Under the pieces are notes generated by a model, which was not told where the DNA came from, ran no database searches, and saw only the letters and a program-made list of their open reading frames with translations. 50,400 bases of DNA, taken from positions 1-50,400 of the forward strand of contig JANTFT010000014.1 of NCBI GenBank assembly GCA_024763275.1, in the 5' to 3' direction. This DNA is from Anaerolineales bacterium (lineage in GTDB: Bacteria > Chloroflexota > Anaerolineae > Anaerolineales > UBA11858). Position 1 is the stretch's first letter. Each line of letters starts with the position of its first letter. Shown piece after piece: positions 49,602 through 50,400 of the stretch. The position numbers and the translations under genes were made by a program.

Positions 49602-50400
49602 TTGTCATCATTTTCGCGTAAAGACTTTCTGAAGCTTTCCCTCTTTGCCCTGCTGGGGACCGGGTTCAAATCCCTTTCCCCCGGTCTGGAAGTTAATAAG
49701 ACCCTGGGTGTAATCGGCCGCATTGCCGCCGACGAAAAAGTGATCTCAATCCACAAAGAGCCCCACCTGGACAGCGAGATCGTGCGCGCCACTGTCTTTG
49801 ACGAACTGCTCCATCTCTATTATGAGCTGGATGTTGAGGATGAAAATGGCTCTCCCTCCAAATGGTATCGGGTCTGGGGAGGGTACCTGCCGGGGGTGTA
49901 TGTCCAGCTGACTCGCTACCGGCTGAACCGTCCTGTAGACAAGATCTTTGAGTGCGGCAATCTGGCAGAGGTGACAGTTCCTTTCACCGATGCCTATTCC
50001 TTCAGTGAGTATGACGGCTGGAAGAAAAAATACCGGCTCTATTACGAAACCACCCATTGGATAACAGGGATCAATAATGGTCCTGACGGGAACATCTGGT
50101 ATGAACTGACCTCTCAGCTTTCCAGCTCGCTGAAATATTATGTGCGCAGGGACCACCTCCGGCTGATCCAGGATGTTGAATATCTGCCAACCAGCATCCA
50201 TATTCCCCCGGAAGAAAAACTCATCCACGTCTCTCTTGAGGACCAGGTGCTTACCGCCTACGAGGGGGAAAAACTGGTTTACCTGACTAAAATTTCCTCG
50301 GGATTGGGATACAAGGAAGTAAACCCCAAGGATCCCTTTGATCCCTTTGCCACCGCAACACCGCGGGGAAATTTCAACGTTACCTCAAAATACCCATCCA
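49602..50400 (+). CDS. L,D-transpeptidase (YkuD-type), 5' part; continues past the window
   Basis: A TTG at 49602 follows AGGAGG at a spacing of 7 and opens 266 codons with no stop to the window end. The protein begins SSFSRKDFLKLSLFALLGTG, a signal-like helix with an SRKDFLK Tat-type motif (RK instead of RR). An SH3-like segment (about 38-105) and a middle linker follow, then the beginning of a YkuD domain (KLIHVSLEDQVLTAYEGEKLVYLTKISSG). The catalytic HG...SHGC motif would be beyond the window. It would form 3-3 cross-links in peptidoglycan or anchor proteins, outside the membrane. Confidence 0.85.
   Translation, partial: MSSFSRKDFLKLSLFALLGTGFKSLSPGLEVNKTLGVIGRIAADEKVISIHKEPHLDSEIVRATVFDELLHLYYELDVEDENGSPSKWYRVWGGYLPGVYVQLTRYRLNRPVDKIFECGNLAEVTVPFTDAYSFSEYDGWKKKYRLYYETTHWITGINNGPDGNIWYELTSQLSSSLKYYVRRDHLRLIQDVEYLPTSIHIPPEEKLIHVSLEDQVLTAYEGEKLVYLTKISSGLGYKEVNPKDPFDPFATATPRGNFNVTSKYPS

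Overview
This is an ordinary chromosomal stretch (about 54% GC by eye, densely coded on both strands) from an anaerobic, probably Gram-positive-type (monoderm) bacterium. Gene content points to the phylum Chloroflexota, most likely an Anaerolineae-like lineage: an ADP-forming acetyl-CoA synthetase for fermentative ATP production, the NADH sensor Rex, a CarD-type RNA polymerase regulator, a lipid-anchored HlyD-type adaptor, an L,D-transpeptidase, and many TTG/GTG starts. The assignment is an inference; there is no rRNA here to confirm it. I see no insertion sequence, phage, CRISPR array or plasmid function.

Layout. 1-4.5 kb: a flavoprotein, a NarL-type two-component system and a glycosyltransferase. 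4.6-10.3 kb: tRNA-Thr(CGT), polyphosphate kinase 2, a drug/metabolite exporter, proline biosynthesis gene proC (with a candidate leader peptide), a small lipoprotein, uridine kinase and an M20 dipeptidase. 10.4-20.2 kb: an information-processing block with a DinG-type exonuclease/helicase, a small cysteine-rich protein, ribosomal protein S1, an atypical kinase/response-regulator fusion, S21, IF-1, the primary sigma factor, CarD and L35. 20.3-26.4 kb: a coiled-coil membrane protein, a UspA-like protein, an ArsB/NhaD-type ion transporter behind a structured leader, and a four-GAF diguanylate cyclase. 26.5-33.8 kb: a TetR-controlled ABC-2 exporter that resembles E. coli YbhGFSR with its ATPase split into two genes. 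33.9-37.1 kb: ADP-forming acetyl-CoA synthetase and its DRTGG partner. 37.3-40.9 kb: obg-nadD-sulfurtransferase-nitrilase operon, divergent from rex. 41.7-49.4 kb: yebC-ruvC-ruvA and an F1-only ATP synthase operon (atpA-G-D-C) ending in an mreB-like gene. 49.6 kb to the end: the start of an L,D-transpeptidase.

How the parts fit: acetyl-CoA is converted to acetate with ATP gain (acd genes), Rex reads NADH/NAD+, ATP synthase F1 and polyphosphate kinase handle energy, and sigma-A/CarD/S1/S21/IF-1/L35 form the gene-expression core. The most novel signals are in non-coding DNA: (i) a 17-codon Pro-Pro-Pro/Arg leader ORF overlapping proC, placed so that a stalled ribosome would cover the proC ribosome-binding site; (ii) a multi-helix leader able to hide the ribosome-binding site of the NhaD-like transporter; and (iii) twin operator-like repeats between rpsU and a response-regulator fusion that has lost its phospho-acceptor aspartate and its kinase motifs. 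Several genes also look leaderless, and an extended -10 element recurs through the window.
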